A stretch of 64,000 bases of DNA, taken from Nioella ostreopsis. Its GTDB lineage: Bacteria; Pseudomonadota; Alphaproteobacteria; Rhodobacterales; Rhodobacteraceae. The stretch's first letter is position 1. The number at the start of each line of letters is the position of its first letter. A program made the position numbers and the translations under genes. The notes below the pieces were generated by a model. It searched no databases. It saw nothing but the letters and a program-made list of their open reading frames with translations, and had not been told where the DNA came from. The stretch spans positions 248,001 to 312,000 of the forward strand of contig NZ_RCIQ01000002.1 of assembly GCF_004000255.1 (NCBI RefSeq), read 5' to 3'. This document shows, piece after piece, positions 35,695-45,369 of this stretch.

Positions 35695-37188
35695 ATGGCC
35701 AGCGCCGTGCACAAGACATCACCGGACCTGATCCCTCTGTCGAATGCCACCTTGTCGGCTTTGCCCGCAGAGGTGCGGCGCCCCGGCTATGACCGGTCTT
35801 GCCTGACCGCCGGCATTGTCCATATCGGCGTGGGAAACTTCCATCGTGCGCATCAGGCCTGGTATCTGAGCCGGCTGATGGAGATGGGGCTGGCGAAGGA
35901 CTGGGCCATCCTTGGGGCCGGGGTCCGGCCCTATGATGCCGCGATGCGCGACAAACTGCTGGCGCAGGATTGCCTGACCACCCTGATCGAGCTGGACGGC
36001 GATCACCGGGCGGCAGAGGTCATCGGCTCGATGATTGACTATGTGCCGGTTGCCGAAGGCCACGGCCCGCTGATTGCGTCGATGGCCGATCCCGCCATTC
36101 GCATCGTCGCGATGACCGTGACGGAGGGGGGGTATTTTCAGGCGGGTGGGGCGTTGGATATCGCTCACCCCGACATCGTCCAAGATGCGGCGAATCCCGA
36201 CCGACCCTCCACTGTCTTTGGCGCGATCATCGCGGCGCTGCGGTTGCGGCGGGAAAGGGGGGCCGGACCCGTCACGCTGTTGAGCTGCGACAACCTTCAG
36301 GGCAATGGCGCGATCCTGCGCGGTGTTGTCCTTGGAGTGGCGCGTCTGTCCGACCCTGCGCTGGCCGACTGGATCGAAGACTGCTGCAGCTTTCCCAATT
36401 CTATGGTGGATTGCATCGTTCCGGCCACCGGCGAACGCGAGCTGGATTTCGCCCGGGCCTTCGGGGTGAACGACGCCGCGCCCGTTTCGCACGAGGCGTT
36501 CCGGCAGTGGGTGATAGAGGATGATTTCTGCGCGGGCCGCCCGCCGCTGGAGAAGGTCGGAGTAACCTTTTCGAGCTCGGTTCACAGCTACGAGATGATG
36601 AAGCTGCGCATTCTGAATGCCGGGCATCAGATGGTGGCGAATGCGGGGGCTCTACTGGGGCTGGAAACGATTGCCGAGGCGACGACGCACCCGGCTGTCG
36701 GGGCGTTCCTGCACAAGGTATTGAGCGAAGAGGTCGCACCGCATGTCCCCTCAGTGGCAGAGTTCACGCCGGACCAGTACATCGCGCTGATCAAGCGACG
36801 CTTTTCCAACCCGTCCATTGTCGACACCACGCGGCGGGTGGCGTTCGACGGGTCCAGTCGGCATCCGGGTTTCGTTCTGCCCTCGCTGCGCGATGCCCTG
36901 TTGTCAGACGGCGGGTTTTCCGGGCTGGCCCTGACCGAGGCCCTATGGGCGCGCTATTGTCTCGGAACGACGGAGGCCGGGGAGGCCATCGCCGCAAACG
37001 ACCCGCAATGGGACCGGCTGACGAAACGCGCCAATGAGGCCGTGGACCGCCCGCAAGCATGGCTGGAGATGTCCGCAATCTACGGCGATCTCTCTCAGGA
37101 TCCGCGCTTTGCAACCGCTTTCGCGGACTGGATGGGCGTCCTCACCCGCGACGGAGTAGAGGCCGCGATTGCGCTTTACGCTGGCTAG
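35695..37188 (+). CDS. mtlK: Mannitol 2-dehydrogenase
   Basis: A 497-residue polyol-specific long-chain dehydrogenase that oxidises D-mannitol (and D-arabinitol-type polyols) to the ketose with NAD. The N-terminal GIVHIGVGNFHRAHQAWYL (about residues 40-58) and the catalytic-block KLRILNAGHQ (Lys, Asn, His; near 303-312) are present. It is the last gene of the smo operon. Its stop overlaps the stop of the reverse-strand desaturase gene by four bases (37185-37188), so the two genes converge tail to tail with no terminator between. Confidence 0.95.
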   Translation: MASAVHKTSPDLIPLSNATLSALPAEVRRPGYDRSCLTAGIVHIGVGNFHRAHQAWYLSRLMEMGLAKDWAILGAGVRPYDAAMRDKLLAQDCLTTLIELDGDHRAAEVIGSMIDYVPVAEGHGPLIASMADPAIRIVAMTVTEGGYFQAGGALDIAHPDIVQDAANPDRPSTVFGAIIAALRLRRERGAGPVTLLSCDNLQGNGAILRGVVLGVARLSDPALADWIEDCCSFPNSMVDCIVPATGERELDFARAFGVNDAAPVSHEAFRQWVIEDDFCAGRPPLEKVGVTFSSSVHSYEMMKLRILNAGHQMVANAGALLGLETIAEATTHPAVGAFLHKVLSEEVAPHVPSVAEFTPDQYIALIKRRFSNPSIVDTTRRVAFDGSSRHPGFVLPSLRDALLSDGGFSGLALTEALWARYCLGTTEAGEAIAANDPQWDRLTKRANEAVDRPQAWLEMSAIYGDLSQDPRFATAFADWMGVLTRDGVEAAIALYAG

Positions 37189-38180
37189 CCGGTCATCCGT
37201 TGCATCAACCCGCTGAACACCCGTCGTTCATTCGGGAAGGGCACCAGGCGTTCCTGATCCTCGTCCCACAGTTTCAGGGTGAAACTGCGGATCGCCTCTG
37301 GCCAGTTGATCGTCGGCAGGTCGAACTGGTCGCGGATGGCCCGGTGACATTTGCGCAGACGGTAGCTGGGGATATTGGCGTTGAAATGGTGGATGTCGTG
37401 ATAGGCGATATTGCCGGTTGCAAGATCGAACCACCAGCCGAGGTCCAGCGCCGATGATCCTTGCAGCGCTGCCTGATCGTGGCGCAGATCGGGGCGGCGG
37501 TCCCAGTAGGTATCCTCGAAATTGTGTTGAAGATAGACGAGGAACACGCCTGAACAGGCCGCAACGAAGACGGTGGCCAGATAGACCATCAGCGCGGGCA
37601 TGCCGCCAAGCCAGTAGAGCAGCGCGATCCATCCCAGTAGCAGCACATCATGGACCAGCACCCCTGCGGCGCCGACCTTCAGCGTGTTCTTGGGCCAGCG
37701 ATAGCGTAGGGCATAGACGAAGATCCCCCCGATGGGGATAAGGATCAGCGGGTTTCGGTACAGCCGGTAGAACAGGCGCGTCTTCCAGTCGGCCTCGTTC
37801 CATTCGCGCAGGGTCATCGTGTGGATCTCACCCGACCGGCGTTCCTCCAGGTCGCCAAGGAACTTGTGGTGTTCGTTGTGGTTGTACTGCATTGCCCGGT
37901 ATGGGGTCAGCGTGAAGGTCGACAGGCCGTAACCGGCCCAATCGTTCATCCACCGCTTGGAAAACAGCGAACTGTGCCCGCAATCATGTTGCAGCACGTA
38001 AAGCCTGACACCCGACAGCGCGTTGATGACCACCAGCGGGGCCACCAGATACCAGGCGTCGTAGAAATGGACGGCAAGGTAGAGCGTCAGGAAATAGACG
38101 GCGAAAGTACCGAAATAACTGGCCGAGGCGAGCGCATCGCTGCGCTCGCTATAGGCGCGGGTGACTTCTCGTATCGACAT
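37185..38180 (-). CDS. Fatty acid desaturase-family membrane protein
   Basis: A 331-residue membrane desaturase/hydroxylase. Three histidine boxes that would hold a di-iron centre are clear: HDCGHSSLF (about residues 64-72), HNEHHKFLG (about 101-109) and YHDIHHFNANIP (about 271-282). Hydrophobic segments near residues 22-42, 45-60, 155-175 and 190-225 place it in the membrane. Products could be unsaturated fatty acids or a modified terpenoid; no partner gene points to one. Confidence 0.9.
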   Translation of the reverse strand: MSIREVTRAYSERSDALASASYFGTFAVYFLTLYLAVHFYDAWYLVAPLVVINALSGVRLYVLQHDCGHSSLFSKRWMNDWAGYGLSTFTLTPYRAMQYNHNEHHKFLGDLEERRSGEIHTMTLREWNEADWKTRLFYRLYRNPLILIPIGGIFVYALRYRWPKNTLKVGAAGVLVHDVLLLGWIALLYWLGGMPALMVYLATVFVAACSGVFLVYLQHNFEDTYWDRRPDLRHDQAALQGSSALDLGWWFDLATGNIAYHDIHHFNANIPSYRLRKCHRAIRDQFDLPTINWPEAIRSFTLKLWDEDQERLVPFPNERRVFSGLMQRMTG

Positions 38181-38335
38181 TGAACCGGTCTCTTGTTCTG
38201 TCTCGCACGAGGTGCCGGTCTGGCCCGGTCCCTCGCATCTGGAAGATGTGGTCGTCGCGTAGCCATTTCAAATTTTGGTGACAGGAATTTAACGGAAAAT
38301 TCCGTTTTGGTCGACTCCGGCCCCGTCGGTCGGCA

Positions 38336-39556
38336 TCAGGCCGCCACTGGTGCCGCTCGGCGGGGCCGGGATTGCAGCAGGATCAGCGCCATGATTCCGA
38401 TATTCACAACGTTGAAGGCGATGCCGTTGATGAAGGCCCATTGGTAGCTGCCGGTGACGTCATAAATCCAGCCCGACATCCATCCGCCGATTGCCATGCC
38501 CGCGATGGTCGACATCATCACCAGCCCCACCCGCGCGCCGGCCTCTCTAGGGGGCAGGTATTCGCGCACGATGATGGCGTAGCTCGGCACAATGCCACCC
38601 TGGCTGAGCCCGAAGACGAGGCTGACGATATAAAGCGATGTGAGCCCCGAGGTCGGCAGATAAAGGAACAGCGCGATGCATTGCAGGGTAGAGCCGATAA
38701 GCAGCGTCGTCACCCCTCCCAGCCAGTCGGCCAGCGCGCCTGAAACCAGCCGTGAGGCCACTCCGCCGAACAGCATCAGTGACAGCATCTCGGCCCCGAT
38801 GGCAGGACCGTAGCCAAGATCGGTGCAGAAGGCCACGATATGGACCTGCGGCATCGACATTGCGACGCAGCAGCCGATGCCCGCAATGGCCAGCAGCATG
38901 GTCAGGGTCTGGGGCGAAAAGCTGACCGCGCGGGCGCGCAGCGCGGCGGAGGCCTCGGCCTCTACGCGCGCGGCCTCCGGCACGCGGGCGCGCAGCAGCA
39001 GCGACAGGGGCACCATCACAACCAGCGTGACCACCGCCAGCACCAGATAGGCCGTGCGCCATCCCTGGGTGGCGAGGATATCGGCCAGGATCAGCGGCCA
39101 AATCGCGCCGGAAAGGTAGTTGGACGAGGCTGCGATGGCCACCGCAATGCCCCGGCGGCGCAGGAACCAGTGCGACACATCCGCGATAAGCGGCCCGAAA
39201 CAGGTGGCGGTACCGAAGCCGATCAGAAGTTGCAGGGCCGTCAAGGTCGCGATGTTGGGCGCCATGGCCGCCCCGGTGAACCCAAGGGCGATCAGCACGG
39301 CAGCGGCAACCATCGAGACGGTAATCCCCCACCGGTCGACGGCCCGCCCGATGAAGTAATTGCCAAGCGCAAAGCCCACCATTGTCAGCGTGTAGGGCAG
39401 AGATGCATCGCCCCGGTCCACGTTGAATTCGGCCTGCACGGCGGGAAGGATGACGATGATCGCCCACATGCCGACATTGCCCACCAGTCCGATGGTCAGG
39501 GAAATCGCAAGGCGCAGCCATGAAGCGCGCGAGTCGAGGGCGGAGGCAGGTGTCAT
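38336..39556 (-). CDS. MFS transporter
   Basis: A 406-residue major facilitator with about 12 hydrophobic segments. The loop 2-3 signature FIGRAVDRWGI (near residues 73-83) and the matching second-half loop VSGALADWLGG are visible, and the size suits a monocarboxylate/oxalate-type or unknown anion porter. The start at 39556 was chosen because the hydrophobic core begins about 15 residues later; the longer frame upstream is not hydrophobic and not needed. Substrate unknown. Confidence 0.85.
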   Translation of the reverse strand: MTPASALDSRASWLRLAISLTIGLVGNVGMWAIIVILPAVQAEFNVDRGDASLPYTLTMVGFALGNYFIGRAVDRWGITVSMVAAAVLIALGFTGAAMAPNIATLTALQLLIGFGTATCFGPLIADVSHWFLRRRGIAVAIAASSNYLSGAIWPLILADILATQGWRTAYLVLAVVTLVVMVPLSLLLRARVPEAARVEAEASAALRARAVSFSPQTLTMLLAIAGIGCCVAMSMPQVHIVAFCTDLGYGPAIGAEMLSLMLFGGVASRLVSGALADWLGGVTTLLIGSTLQCIALFLYLPTSGLTSLYIVSLVFGLSQGGIVPSYAIIVREYLPPREAGARVGLVMMSTIAGMAIGGWMSGWIYDVTGSYQWAFINGIAFNVVNIGIMALILLQSRPRRAAPVAA

Positions 39557-39953
39557 GGCGGGGACGTTAGGGGCGGTTTCGGCGATTGGGAAGCGAAACG
39601 TGACGAAGAAAGAGCCTGTATGCACTCCAGTGCCAGCATGCAGGTCCGAACCGGCCCGCAAGGCGTCTGGTGCATGGCAGAAGTCGCCCTGAAAAATGTG
39701 GCAGACGCGTCAAGCATCACCGCCTTAAATCATTCGACCCGGCTGACATTCGGGAAGAGCTGTTCGGATTGTTGGTGAAATCTGTTGCTTGCCATCCCGA
39801 CGCAACCTATGCTTGCAAGGCGCGCCACACGATATCCCATGGACGGGCATCGGACGCTACCGACCTGACCAGTGCCGCGCCCCAAGATCTGCCAGTGCTT
39901 CCCCCATAGTTTATTCATTGGTTGATCTGTTGGACCCTCATAGGAGATTTGGA
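39557..39953. other. Divergent intergenic region, no gene seen
   Basis: A 397-bp gap between the divergent MFS and TAP-hydrolase genes. It must hold both promoters. Its base composition is lower in G+C than the flanks. Frames of 60-80 codons are open on both strands (for example 39670-39909 plus) but have no ribosome-binding site or recognisable product, so I do not call them. A good site, AGGAG at 39943-39947, belongs to the hydrolase gene. Confidence 0.5.
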
Positions 39954-41900
39954 ATGAATTATTCAGTGCAGGGGGGTGCTGTAGCCACCGCTTTGGGTCT
40001 GACGCTTGCGCTTGGCCTTCCCGCGTATTCTCAAACCATTGCAGAGGCCTTCACCTCCATCGGAGCGGAGGTGTGCGAAGGCAGCGACTTGCTGTGCGTG
40101 TCCGTTGAGGTGCCCCTGAACCATTTTGATCCGGTCGTCGGGGAAACCATCCAGATCACCTACGCCCTGAGCCCGGCGGCTGAGGAAAGCCTGGGGCTCA
40201 TGGTTTATGTGGTGGGGGGGCCGGGCGGCACCGCTGTGGTGGACGCCGACTACTACCTGTCGGATATCGCACAAGACGTTCTCGATGCCTATGACATCAT
40301 GTTCTTCGATCTGCGCGGCGTGGGCACGGAACACGGGATCAGTTGCCCGACAGCGCTGGACGCCCTGTTCCGCGCGGACGGGATGCATTTTGACCCTGGG
40401 TCCAAAGACGTCCGCGATGGCATCGTGACCGCCGTCGACACCTATATCGCGGATTGCACCGCCGAGATGGCCTACCCGGAGGTTCTGCCGCATGTGGGAA
40501 CCGATCAGGCCGTCCGCGATCTGGAGGTTTTACGCCAGGCCATCGGTGCGCCCGAGCTTTGGCTGTACGGGCACAGCTATGGCACCGAATTCGTTCAGGA
40601 ATACGCGGCAACGTTCCCTGACGCCGTGGCCGGGGTCATTCTGGATGCCGTGGTCGATCCTGAACTGACGCTGACGGCCTTTCAGGAAAGCACCCTGACC
40701 GGATCAGAGGCGCTGCTGGAACGGATGTTCGCGTTCTGCGATGCCGACGCGGAATGTTCTGCAGACATGGGCATGCCGACCGCGCAGGCGTATCAGGCGC
40801 TTCAGACCCTTCTGTCGGACGGCGCGATCATGGTTGATTATCCGCTTGCGGAGGGCGGAACAGAGCCGAGGGAACTGGATCTCGCATTCCTTCAGGTCTC
40901 TACCTTCAACAACCTCTATTCCCCCGGTGGCCGATCCTGGTTCCTGCGGGTTCTGGCAGCCGCAAGCCGGGGCGATCTGATCCCGTTGCTTCGCGACAGC
41001 TACTACGAGTCTTCGATTGATATCGAAAGCAACGAGCCATTGCTCGATGAGGACGAAGGGTTCTACGGCGCGGCCTATTACGCGATTGTCTGCGAGGACT
41101 GGACCGAGGGCCAGGACCCCGACGTCGAGATGGCCCGCGTTCTGCACGCAACCGAAATGATGGCCCCCGAGCTGCCGCGCTTCCTGGATACCTATTTTCA
41201 GGAACTCAGTATTTGTGCCCGTATGGCGCTACCGGCAAGCGAGCCGCGCCCGCCTTTTGTCGGTGGCGACTATCCAACGCTGGTGCTGAATTCTTCGACC
41301 GATCCGATTACGCCGATCGACCAGGCGGTCGCTGTCTATGAACGCAGCCAGAATGCGGCCTTGATCGTTCTCGAAGGTGGCCCCCATGTCGTCTGGCGCA
41401 TGGACTATCCCTGCATTGAATCGGCTGTTGTGCGCTTGTTGGTGGACGGTGAGATGCCCGATGCGCCCATTCAGGTCTGCCAGACCGATTTCGTTCCGTC
41501 CTATACCCCCCTGAGCCTGCCGACCGAGCCGCTGGACCCGCTGTGGCTGGCGCGGTCGGTGCTGCTTGAAATGGATATGGATCTGGCGTTCCTCGGCTAT
41601 GCCATGGACTACGATGCCGCGTCCGGCTGCACCCGTGGCGGAACGCTCGACGCCGTGGAAACCGACGAGGGGGCCCAACTGACCTTCAGCGATTGCAGCT
41701 ACTGGGACGGGATATCCGTCAGCGGTGCGGGTACGATGACCGGCCAGGACTACGAGATCGAGCGGGTCAACCTGACGCTGACCGTGACCTCGAACGGGAT
41801 GGAAATGGGTCAGATCGACTACAATCAGGACTGGCTGACAGGCACGGACTGGATCGCCGGGACGTGGAACGGACAGACGATCACGACAACCTGGCAATGA
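39954..41900 (+). CDS. Secreted alpha/beta hydrolase, TAP/tripeptidyl-aminopeptidase-like
   Basis: A 648-residue exported hydrolase. A signal peptide (about residues 1-25, ending AYSQ) leads into an alpha/beta hydrolase with oxyanion region YVVGGPGG (about 83-90), nucleophile elbow GHSYG (near 206-210), and a TAP-like C-terminal part giving the acid in NSSTDPITP and the histidine in GGPHVVW (near 480). After this there are about 150 further residues with beta-rich sequence, longer than usual for the family. Likely acts on peptides in the periplasm or outside. It is acidic and somewhat lower in G+C than its neighbours. Confidence 0.85.
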   Translation: MNYSVQGGAVATALGLTLALGLPAYSQTIAEAFTSIGAEVCEGSDLLCVSVEVPLNHFDPVVGETIQITYALSPAAEESLGLMVYVVGGPGGTAVVDADYYLSDIAQDVLDAYDIMFFDLRGVGTEHGISCPTALDALFRADGMHFDPGSKDVRDGIVTAVDTYIADCTAEMAYPEVLPHVGTDQAVRDLEVLRQAIGAPELWLYGHSYGTEFVQEYAATFPDAVAGVILDAVVDPELTLTAFQESTLTGSEALLERMFAFCDADAECSADMGMPTAQAYQALQTLLSDGAIMVDYPLAEGGTEPRELDLAFLQVSTFNNLYSPGGRSWFLRVLAAASRGDLIPLLRDSYYESSIDIESNEPLLDEDEGFYGAAYYAIVCEDWTEGQDPDVEMARVLHATEMMAPELPRFLDTYFQELSICARMALPASEPRPPFVGGDYPTLVLNSSTDPITPIDQAVAVYERSQNAALIVLEGGPHVVWRMDYPCIESAVVRLLVDGEMPDAPIQVCQTDFVPSYTPLSLPTEPLDPLWLARSVLLEMDMDLAFLGYAMDYDAASGCTRGGTLDAVETDEGAQLTFSDCSYWDGISVSGAGTMTGQDYEIERVNLTLTVTSNGMEMGQIDYNQDWLTGTDWIAGTWNGQTITTTWQ

Positions 41901-42111
41901 GGTCCCCAGAGGATCGCGAACTGTTCGCCACCTGGGAGAGCTGAAGCGGCAAACCTGACATCTCTCCATTTCTCTGGTCCCAGAGGCCGCGCCGCCCTTC
42001 CCGGATCGCGCAGTCGTGAGCGAAAGCGCGTGCAAGTTATCTGGTCGTGATGCGGCTTGCACCCCATCTATCGACGGATGCATGGTGAGCAAAGACAAAG
42101 GGAGACGCGCG

Positions 42112-42762
42112 ATGTTCGGATTCAAGGCGAAGAAGATGGAGATGATCTCGGCTGCCGAGGCGCTGCCGGGGCGGGCGCAGCCCATTCCCACGGCAAGGAC
42201 GCATTTCGTTTCCGGCCGCCCGCTTTCGTCGGAGGTGCCCGAGGGCATGGAAGCGGCCATGTTCGGCATGGGCTGCTTCTGGGGCGTGGAGCGGATGTTC
42301 TGGGGGCTGGACGGGGTCTGGCTGACCATGGTGGGCTATGCGGGCGGGCACACGCCCAATGCCACCTATGAAGAGGTCTGTACCGCAAGGACCGGCCATA
42401 ACGAGGTGGTACGGGTGGTCTATGACCCCAAGGTCATCAGCTATGAGGCGCTGCTTAAGGTGTTTTGGGAAAACCACGACCCGACGCAAGGCATGCGGCA
42501 GGGCAATGACATGGGCACCCAGTACCGGTCGGGGATCTATACCTTCTCGGAAGCTCAGTTGGCGGCCGCAAAGGAGAGTGTTCCGGGCATGCAGGTCCGG
42601 CTGAAGGCGGCCGGTTTCGGCGCGATCACCACCGAGATCCTGCCTGCGCCGGAGTTCTTTTTTGCCGAGGACTATCACCAGCAATACCTGGCCAAGAACC
42701 CCTCGGGCTATTGCGGGATCGGCGGAACCGGTGTGTCCTGCCCCATCGGGCTCGACGCCTGA
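42112..42762 (+). CDS. msrA: Peptide methionine sulfoxide reductase A
   Basis: A 216-residue MsrA, repairing methionine-S-sulfoxide in proteins. The catalytic motif MGCFWG is present with the nucleophilic Cys at residue 55, and the [25 protein letters not shown] block follows; a resolving Cys region [12 protein letters not shown] lies at the C-terminus. An N-terminal extension of about 45 residues is normal for this clade. The start at 42112 follows AAAGGGAGA. Confidence 0.95.
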   Translation: MFGFKAKKMEMISAAEALPGRAQPIPTARTHFVSGRPLSSEVPEGMEAAMFGMGCFWGVERMFWGLDGVWLTMVGYAGGHTPNATYEEVCTARTGHNEVVRVVYDPKVISYEALLKVFWENHDPTQGMRQGNDMGTQYRSGIYTFSEAQLAAAKESVPGMQVRLKAAGFGAITTEILPAPEFFFAEDYHQQYLAKNPSGYCGIGGTGVSCPIGLDA

Positions 42763-42973
42763 CGGCGCCGACCGGGGAACGGCCCGGCTCAAGCCCCCGT
42801 CCGGGGGCCCTCGCCGACCCGTGCTGCCGCGGAATATCTGCGAGGGCGGCGCGACATCGGGCCCGAGGAGAAGGCTGACAGGTCAGGAAGTGAGTATTTG
42901 GACCAAGAAGAAGGCGCATTGTGTTTTTTGCAGCCTGCGCCTAAGGCGTGAGGGACCTGACAGGAGTTGACCG

Positions 42974-43840
42974 ATGCCGACCTTCACCGCCCTGACCACC
43001 CTCAAAGCCCGTGAAAACGCCGAGGCGCTTGGCCTTGCGTTGGAAGAGATCGAACCGGAAGCAACCGGCGTCGGCGTGTTCGAGATGGAGGACGGATCGG
43101 GCTTGTGGGAAGTCGGCGCCTATTTCACCGAAGCGCCCGATGACGTCGCCCTGGCCCTGTTGGCGGCGGCGCATGATGCCAAGCCCTTCGTGGTGTCGGA
43201 ACTGCCGGAAACCGATTGGGTGGCCCATGTGAAACGCGAGCTGCATCCGGTAGAGGCCGGGCGGTTCTTCGTCTATGGCAGCCATGACGCGGACAAGGTG
43301 CCGGGAGATCGGATTCCCTTGCTGATCGAGGCGGCGATGGCGTTTGGCACGGGTCATCACGGCACGACCAAAGGTTGTCTGGAGGCACTGGAGCGGCTGA
43401 TCCAGGCCGGTGAGGTCAAGAAAAACACGGTCGATATCGGATGCGGCACCGCCGTTCTGGCACTGGCGGCGGCCAAGGTCTGGCCCGATCCGGTTCTGGC
43501 CTCCGATATCGACGAGGTGGCCGTGGATGTGGCCCTGGCCAATGTTGCCGCCAATGGCGAAGCGGGGCGAGTGCGCTGTCTTGAGGCGGCAGGGTTCGAT
43601 CACGCGGAGCTGGCTGCTGCCGCGCCCTACGACCTGATCTTCGCCAATATCCTGAAAGGCCCGCTGGTGGAGCTGGCCCCCGACGTGGCGGCGCATTGCG
43701 CAGAAGGTGGCCATGTCATCCTGTCGGGCTTGCTCAACGAACAGGGCGACGAGGTTGTCGCGGCCTATGAGGCACAGGGCATGACGCTGGAGCATCGGGC
43801 CGAGCTTGGCGAATGGACCACGCTGACCCTGCGCCGCTGA
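42974..43840 (+). CDS. prmA: Ribosomal protein L11 methyltransferase
   Basis: A 288-residue PrmA, trimethylating lysines and the N-terminus of ribosomal protein L11 with S-adenosylmethionine. The SAM motif VDIGCGTAVLALAAAK (about residues 154-169) and the GTGHHGTTKGCLEALE block (about 125-140) are diagnostic, and the NILKGPLVELAPDV region fits motif IV. CAGGAG lies seven bases before the ATG. It lies alone between msrA and a small membrane-protein gene. Confidence 0.93.
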   Translation: MPTFTALTTLKARENAEALGLALEEIEPEATGVGVFEMEDGSGLWEVGAYFTEAPDDVALALLAAAHDAKPFVVSELPETDWVAHVKRELHPVEAGRFFVYGSHDADKVPGDRIPLLIEAAMAFGTGHHGTTKGCLEALERLIQAGEVKKNTVDIGCGTAVLALAAAKVWPDPVLASDIDEVAVDVALANVAANGEAGRVRCLEAAGFDHAELAAAAPYDLIFANILKGPLVELAPDVAAHCAEGGHVILSGLLNEQGDEVVAAYEAQGMTLEHRAELGEWTTLTLRR

Positions 43841-43908
43841 CCGGCACAATTTTGCCATAATTCGCGGTATAATCCGTGCGAGGGTGGGGCAGGCGCAAGA
43901 GGTGCCCC

Positions 43909-44259
43909 ATGGATGCCAATTACAACCGCTTTCAGGAACGTCTACGCAGGCTGGATCACACATCGGCAAGCGATGACAGTGGCGTCGTCGTGCGCCCCGA
44001 TGGGTTGATCGTCCCGCGCCGCCGCCGCATCCGGCTATCCTTTCCCTGGCGCAGCCTGGCCCTGGCGGTGACCTGCTGCTTTCTGTTCAAGGGGTTCATG
44101 ATCTGGCACCAGGGCGCGGCGGAGTATTCGGCGCGGCTGGCAGAGCTGTCGGATCAGACAGCGGGCCATCAGGCGGCAGCCTGGCTGCTGGCAATGGACC
44201 CGATCTCTGCCTGGATCGGCGCAACCCTGACGGATGCGCTTGGTCGCCCGCCGGTCTGA
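43909..44259 (+). CDS. Small single-pass membrane protein, unknown
   Basis: A 116-residue protein with a basic N-terminal half (RRRRIRL near residues 39-45), one membrane segment (about 50-66, SLALAVTCCFLFKGFMIW) and a periplasmic tail of about 50 residues rich in Ala. The arrangement suggests an N-in orientation. AGAGGT precedes the ATG at 43909. No family recognised. Confidence 0.7.
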   Translation: MDANYNRFQERLRRLDHTSASDDSGVVVRPDGLIVPRRRRIRLSFPWRSLALAVTCCFLFKGFMIWHQGAAEYSARLAELSDQTAGHQAAAWLLAMDPISAWIGATLTDALGRPPV

Positions 44260-44273
44260 CCCCTGAAACGAAA

Positions 44274-44301
44274 GAAGCCGCCCCGAGATCGGAGCGGCTT
44301 C
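44274..44301. terminator. Bidirectional terminator-like hairpin
   Basis: GAAGCCGC at 44274-44281 pairs perfectly with GCGGCTTC at 44294-44301 (with additional inner pairs), between the convergent small membrane-protein gene and DUF1127 gene. The flanks are A-rich on the left but have no T-run on the right, so it may work mainly for the minus strand. Confidence 0.6.
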
Positions 44302-44327
44302 AGCCGGGGAGAGAAGAGAGAGAAATC

Positions 44328-44528
44328 TCAGCGATAGATGCCAGTGGCAATCGCGTCGATATCGCCACGGTTCAGGCCCAGATCGTCGAGTTCACGATCG
44401 GAGAGAGCCTCCAGCGCTTTGCGGGTCACGCGGGCGTCGTTCCAGGCTGCAATCCGACCCACGAAAACGGAGAGGATCGAGGCGACGCTGAAGCCGGCGT
44501 CAACGGTACGGTTGGTCACGGTAGCCAT
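44328..44528 (-). CDS. DUF1127 small protein
   Basis: A 66-residue protein with the DUF1127 (YjiS-like) core at the C-terminus, ARVTRKALEALSDRELDDLGLNRGDI (about residues 32-57), a short arginine-rich RNA-associated domain. Family members in this group affect RNA turnover and phosphate or one-carbon metabolism. A good GGAA ribosome-binding site lies before the ATG. It is divergent from ruvC across a 337-bp gap. Confidence 0.9.
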   Translation of the reverse strand: MATVTNRTVDAGFSVASILSVFVGRIAAWNDARVTRKALEALSDRELDDLGLNRGDIDAIATGIYR

Positions 44529-44865
44529 CTGAATGTTCCTTCCAGATTAGAGGTTGGGTTGCGAAGTGTTCGCTTGCTGACCCGGCATCTAGGGTTCGGG
44601 GCTGGCCCGAGCAATACCGATTTTCGCATGGGTCATATGCAATCTGCGCATAGGTCTGAATCGGGCGTAAGGACATGAATTTCGGGCAAAATTTCGCCAC
44701 AATTCCTGTCGGAACAGGATCAGGAAATTGTCCTGAATCGACATCCCCGCTGACGCTTGTCGTTTTTGTTTCAATGGACGCCGAAAACCGACTTTGTCTG
44801 GTCAATGTTCTTGTTTCGTGCTAGTGCTGCAAAAAAGTCGCAAGAAATTTGAGGGGTCGGGCAGA
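44529..44865. other. Divergent DUF1127 / ruvC intergenic region
   Basis: A 337-bp AT-richer gap. It contains a six-pair hairpin TCCTGT/ACAGGA with loop CGGA (44704-44719), overlapped by a second inverted repeat AATTCCTG / CAGGAAATT (44701-44708, 44721-44729) and a further TCCTGA at 44731: a cluster that may be a regulator site or the DUF1127 leader. A LexA-box-like sequence lies near ruvC at 44807. No gene seen. Confidence 0.5.
44807..44821 (+). promoter_or_regulatory. Possible LexA box upstream of ruvC
   Basis: GTTC, seven bases, then GTGC matches the alphaproteobacterial LexA consensus GTTC-N7-GTTC at seven of eight defined positions, 45 bases before the ruvC start. ruvCAB is known to be SOS-regulated in this class, which supports the reading. 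Confidence 0.45.
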
Positions 44866-45369
44866 ATGAGGATCATCGGGATCGATCCGGGGCTCAGAAA
44901 CATGGGCTGGGGCGTGATCGAGGCGCGGGGATCGCGACTCAGTCACGTGGCGAATGGCACCTGTCACAGCGAGGGCAAGGACCTTGCCGCGCGGCTTTTG
45001 TCGCTGCACCGGCAACTGACCGAGGTGCTGGACCGCTGGCAGCCGGAACAGTCCGCCGTGGAACAGACCTTCGTCAACCGCGACGCGGTAGCGACGCTGA
45101 AACTGGGGCAGGCGCGCGGGATTGCATTGCTGGTGCCAGCGCAGGCCGGTCTGAGCGTGGCGGAATACGCGCCTAATGCGGTCAAGAAGACCGTCGTTGG
45201 CGTAGGCCACGCGGACAAGCGGCAGGTGGAGCATATGGTGAAGATGCAACTGCCCGGCGCAAACCCCTCCAGCCCCGATGCGGCGGATGCACTTGCCATT
45301 GCCATCTGTCATGCCTTTCATGCGCAGACCGCGGGCCGTCTGGCCGCGGCAGTGGAGGCGGGGCGATGA
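44866..45369 (+). CDS. ruvC: Holliday junction endonuclease RuvC
   Basis: A 167-residue RuvC resolvase. It cuts four-way DNA junctions moved by RuvAB. The acidic catalytic residues are visible: Asp in MRIIGIDPG (residue 7), Glu in AVEQTF (near 67), and the paired Asp residues of [15 protein letters not shown] (near 140-143). The start at 44866 gives the canonical N-terminus; an earlier in-frame ATG is not needed. Coupled to ruvA by an ATGA overlap at 45366. Confidence 0.97.
   Translation: MRIIGIDPGLRNMGWGVIEARGSRLSHVANGTCHSEGKDLAARLLSLHRQLTEVLDRWQPEQSAVEQTFVNRDAVATLKLGQARGIALLVPAQAGLSVAEYAPNAVKKTVVGVGHADKRQVEHMVKMQLPGANPSSPDAADALAIAICHAFHAQTAGRLAAAVEAGR

Noticed and set aside
39670-39909. 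79-codon frame in the MFS / hydrolase gap
   Set aside because: No ribosome-binding site, no recognisable sequence, and it ends just before the hydrolase promoter region; probably not coding.
42793-42808. Short GC hairpin after msrA as a terminator
   Set aside because: Seven-pair stem with a two-base loop and no T-run; too weak to call.
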